In this document: positions 13,324 to 15,881 of the stretch, piece after piece
Position numbering within the stretch: the first letter of the stretch is position 1
Layout of the letters: the number at the start of each line of letters is the position of its first letter
DNA from: Deltaproteobacteria bacterium
GTDB taxonomy: Bacteria; Desulfobacterota; Binatia; UBA9968
Assembly (NCBI GenBank): GCA_016183075.1
Contig: JACPFH010000506.1
Span: forward strand, 1 to 15,881
Length of the DNA stretch: 15,881 bases
Direction of reading: 5' to 3'
Made by a program: the position numbers and the translations under genes
The notes under the pieces: model-generated
Databases searched by the model: none
Seen by the model: only the letters and a program-made list of their open reading frames with translations
Told to the model about the DNA's origin: nothing

Positions 13324-14370
13324 TCAAAACGGACCCTTGAAGCGCTGCTCGTAGCTGTAAAACGACTCGCCGCGCAAATCGGTCTCCTCAAGTCCCAACA
13401 GCTTCTCTACGGCGCGGATGATGGTCGGCGCCGAAGGGTAGAAAAGATTCTCTAGCGGCCGGGTCGTTGGACAGGGAACCGGAGCAAAGCCGAGCCTTTC
13501 GACGGGCTGCTTCAAGCGGCCGAAGCATCTCTGACTCGCCACGGCTGCAAGCTCGGCCCCAAAACCACAAAAAATCCAGTCGTAGTCCGCGACGATGCAA
13601 TGGCGGGTTCTGTTGACGGAACCGACGATCGTCTCTTCGTCCAGCGGCATGACGGTGCGGACATCGACGATTTCGACCTCAACCCCTCTACGGGCAAGAA
13701 TCTCAGCGGCCTTCAGAGCTTCGACATTCATCCAGGAAGTACACACCAACGTAACGGCGTCGCCCTCGCGGCGGATCGCGGCTCGGCCTAGAGGAACGGT
13801 TTCGTTTTCATCGACCTCCCCGGAAATGTCATAGAGCCAGCGGTGTTCGAGGAAAATCACCGGATTATCATCCCGAATCGAAGCCCGCAGAAGGCCGTAG
13901 CCATCCTGAGGCGTTGTGGGGACGACGACTTTCAGACCTGGAAAATGGGCGAACATACCGTGCAGCGATTTGCTGTGCTGTGCGGACTGCCCCCAGCCGC
14001 GTCCGATGACCGCCCGCACGACCAGAGGGATTGTGAGTTTCCCGCCGCTCATATAGCGCAGGGTCGACATCATATTAGCGATCTGATTCATCGCGAGGAG
14101 CAGAAAATCGGCGCGAATGTGGACATGGACGGGCCGAAGGCCGGAGATGGCCGCGCCAAGAGCGACACCCGTCATGGCGTCTTCCGAAAGCGGAGTGCCA
14201 AAACACCTTTCGCGTCCGAATTTTTCAACCAAGCCTTGCGTGCTCCCGAAAATCCCTTTGTGGTCGGCGACATCGAGGCCAAAGACGAAGACGGAGGGAT
14301 CCCTTTCCATCTCCCTGACCAGAGCTAGATTCACAGCGTCCCTAAACGTCATGAGAGATTTTATGCCCAT
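13324..14370 (-). CDS. TPP-dependent E1-type enzyme, beta subunit
   Basis: 348 residues resembling the beta subunit of pyruvate/acetoin/branched-chain 2-oxoacid dehydrogenase E1. Visible markers are GLVEKFGRERCFGTPLSEDA, with the TPP-activating Glu63, and GQSAQHSKS (His132), then FPGLKVVVPTTP and the C-terminal transketolase-C domain with VEIVDVRTVMPLDEETI. The start overlaps the alpha-subunit stop by 10 bases (ATG 14370), so the subunits are translationally coupled and probably form an alpha2beta2 enzyme. No E2 lipoyl acyltransferase or E3 is present, and the neighbours are all sugar genes. A two-carbon acyl transfer to a keto-sugar, instead of an oxidative dehydrogenase reaction, is therefore possible. 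A normal dehydrogenase with E2 elsewhere cannot be excluded. ATG 14352 is a second possible start. Confidence 0.9.
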   Translation of the reverse strand: MGIKSLMTFRDAVNLALVREMERDPSVFVFGLDVADHKGIFGSTQGLVEKFGRERCFGTPLSEDAMTGVALGAAISGLRPVHVHIRADFLLLAMNQIANMMSTLRYMSGGKLTIPLVVRAVIGRGWGQSAQHSKSLHGMFAHFPGLKVVVPTTPQDGYGLLRASIRDDNPVIFLEHRWLYDISGEVDENETVPLGRAAIRREGDAVTLVCTSWMNVEALKAAEILARRGVEVEIVDVRTVMPLDEETIVGSVNRTRHCIVADYDWIFCGFGAELAAVASQRCFGRLKQPVERLGFAPVPCPTTRPLENLFYPSAPTIIRAVEKLLGLEETDLRGESFYSYEQRFKGPF

Positions 14371-15323
14371 ACGTCGGTAGTAAGCTCTGCAGGGGGAGCA
14401 AAGGGAGCTTTTTGTGCCTCTTCGGCGCTGCGCCTGACCTTCGCCGAGGCCTCCGCTCGGATGGCTTCCATCGCACTCGAGGCCACGCCGCGGCGCAATA
14501 GCTCCGTTTCCAAGCGCCGCACAGGATCGAGCCGCGCCATCTCTTTCGGGCCCGGCTTTTCCCGATACCCCGCGTCGAAATCCTCCCTCGGCCCCACATG
14601 CTCGAGAAATCGGAAATACGTGAAATGGAGAAACCCGGGCTTGAGATCGCGCGTCATCTGGGCCAGCACCGCACGTGTGTTTTGCGCCACGCTGAGAAGA
14701 TCGCTGCCGTCCCCAATACCGAGATGGCAGTCGAAAGCCCGCACGGCATCGGGAATCGAGCGGAACCCGCGACGTTCCGACGCATGCGCATGGATCGCCA
14801 GGTTGTTATCCTCACACACAAACAACACCGGCAACCGCTTGAGGCTGGCAAAGTTGAGGCTTTCCCAGAACACGCCCTCTTCCACCGCGCCGTCGCCAAA
14901 AAAGACGGCGACGATATCGGAGCCCTTACGATACGCGTTCGCCAGCGCCGCACCCACGGCCACCGGAATGGTTGTGCCCACCACCGCCGAGGTCGCCATG
15001 AGCCCGCGCGCCGGCGCGCAAAGATGCATCGACCCCGCCTTGCCCTTCCCCGGACCGGAAAGCTTTCCGTAAAGCTCAGCGAAAAAGCCGTCGGTGTCGC
15101 CGGTCACGGCAAGATAGAGCGCGTGGTTACGGTAGGTCCCGAAAGTCTTCGCCCCTGACGGAAGACAGTGACAAACGCCGACCGATATCGCATAAGCGCC
15201 GATTCCCAAATGGACCGGCGTTTTCATCTCGTCATTGAAATACTCCTCCCGAATCGTCTCCTCCGCCAGGCGCACCAGGACGAGCTTCTGATACAAGGAA
15301 AGCGCTTCCTTCTTGCGGATCAT
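14361..15323 (-). CDS. TPP-dependent E1-type enzyme, alpha subunit
   Basis: 320 residues. The TPP-binding motif GDG (143-145)-x27-NN (173-174) is intact. The substrate/TPP region FGTYRNHALYLA and the GKGKAGSMHL segment match E1 alpha subunits of pyruvate or acetoin dehydrogenase. The alpha subunit binds TPP, decarboxylates the 2-oxoacid and works with the beta subunit encoded next. The start ATG 15323 lies 18 bases after the aminotransferase stop, with GGGAG about 12 bases upstream and AAAGGGG adjoining. The sequence ends with a variable tail of about 50 residues. Its place between a sugar aminotransferase and a GDP-sugar epimerase is unusual for a core dehydrogenase and points to a surface-glycan role (inference). 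Confidence 0.9.
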   Translation of the reverse strand: MIRKKEALSLYQKLVLVRLAEETIREEYFNDEMKTPVHLGIGAYAISVGVCHCLPSGAKTFGTYRNHALYLAVTGDTDGFFAELYGKLSGPGKGKAGSMHLCAPARGLMATSAVVGTTIPVAVGAALANAYRKGSDIVAVFFGDGAVEEGVFWESLNFASLKRLPVLFVCEDNNLAIHAHASERRGFRSIPDAVRAFDCHLGIGDGSDLLSVAQNTRAVLAQMTRDLKPGFLHFTYFRFLEHVGPREDFDAGYREKPGPKEMARLDPVRRLETELLRRGVASSAMEAIRAEASAKVRRSAEEAQKAPFAPPAELTTDVWA

Positions 15324-15341
15324 CCCCTTTACGACTCCCTG

Positions 15342-15881
15342 TTATGCGAAATAGGCGTGCAGGGTTTCTGCAACGTACTCGATGTCATCATCGGTCAGAT
15401 ACTGGTGGAGACCGAAATGGAGTCCGGTGCGGCCGATCCGTTCCGCGACGGGAAAAGCGCCTGATTTGTAGCCTAAGAAAGCGAAGGCCCGGTGCTGCGT
15501 CGGCAGCGAGCCAAAAAGGGTCTTGCACTGGATGGCATGCTTTTCCAAGTGCTCGTACAAGCCTTCGACGGAGCGATTCTCGTCTCTTAGAACCAGCGGG
15601 AAAGCGTGGGGCGATATGACCTCACCCGGACCGTCGGGATAAAGAATGAGGCGCTCTTCGAGAGGCGCGATGAGCTCCAGCAGACGCCGGCGATGCCGGC
15701 GGCGAGTTTCGAAGTTTTGATCGAATTGCTCCAGCCCCTCCAAGCCGATCGCCGCCTCAAGGTCGTTCATCTTGGAGTTGTATCCCACGCGGTCGAAATG
15801 AAAATAAAGCTGCCCCCCGCGCCGCCCGTGGGTGCGCAGCGAGCGGCAAAGATCTGCAAGCTCCCGGCTGTCGGTGACGAC
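15342..15881 (-). CDS. DegT/DnrJ/EryC1-family sugar aminotransferase, C-terminal part
   Basis: 179 residues are visible from the window edge to the stop at 15342. The 5' part lies outside, including the PLP-binding lysine. The visible part starts in the segment VVTDSRELADLCRSLRTHG and has the family signature GYNSKMNDLEAAIGLEGLEQF. A C-terminal small domain follows, with PTQHRAF and GLHFGLHQYLTDDDIEYV as in many members. These PLP enzymes transfer an amino group to a keto-sugar nucleotide. Some members (the ColD type) instead remove a hydroxyl group. The direction and the product cannot be told from this half. It leads the sugar operon seen here. Confidence 0.9.
   Translation of the reverse strand, partial: VVTDSRELADLCRSLRTHGRRGGQLYFHFDRVGYNSKMNDLEAAIGLEGLEQFDQNFETRRRHRRRLLELIAPLEERLILYPDGPGEVISPHAFPLVLRDENRSVEGLYEHLEKHAIQCKTLFGSLPTQHRAFAFLGYKSGAFPVAERIGRTGLHFGLHQYLTDDDIEYVAETLHAYFA

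Overview
The window looks like bacterial chromosome from a Gram-negative, type IV pilus-bearing organism. It has paired FimT/PilV/PilW/PilX-type minor pilins, a bifunctional-type prepilin peptidase, and surface-sugar genes of the LPS/O-antigen or capsule kind. The lineage cannot be fixed from the sequence. The mixture would suit a deltaproteobacterial-like, NC10/Rokubacteria-like or related environmental lineage, but that is a guess. Every gene I can support lies on the minus strand, so transcription runs from high to low coordinates.

Right part (15881 to about 8797): a tightly packed sugar-biosynthesis operon. In order it holds a DegT-family sugar aminotransferase (cut by the edge), the alpha and beta subunits of a TPP-dependent E1-type enzyme, a GDP-L-fucose synthase-type epimerase/reductase, a second NAD-dependent sugar epimerase/dehydratase, a B12-binding-type radical SAM enzyme, and a GHMP sugar kinase of the HddA (heptose-7-phosphate kinase) type. 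No E2 or E3 dehydrogenase subunits are visible. The E1 pair may therefore serve sugar chemistry rather than central metabolism (inference).

Middle (8685 to 7870): a prepilin peptidase (PilD) with both catalytic aspartates and the four-cysteine zinc motif. A terminator candidate and a 260-base intergenic region follow it.

Left part (7609 to 1): a minor-pilin locus with the order fimT-pilV-pilW-pilX-like, pilX-like, pilX-like, fimT-pilV-pilW, the last gene cut by the left edge. The FimT/PilV/PilW set is therefore present twice, flanking three paralogous PilX-like proteins with Gly/Asn-rich, probably beta-solenoid C-terminal regions. Three near-identical sigma-54 (-24/-12) promoter motifs precede fimT, the second pilX-like gene and the third pilX-like gene. 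This suggests one RpoN-controlled pilus-tip regulon with several alternative tip proteins. Unusual short tandem repeats (7-mers and an inverted 9-mer array) fill both pilV-pilW junctions and have also invaded the pilD coding sequence.

How the parts work together: PilD would cleave the class III leaders of the pilins, the FimT/PilV/PilW/PilX proteins would form pilus initiation or tip complexes, and the sugar operon would supply a modified (deoxy- or heptose-type) nucleotide sugar for surface glycans. No RNA genes, CRISPR arrays, insertion sequences or origins were seen. No gene-free stretch exceeds 300 bases.
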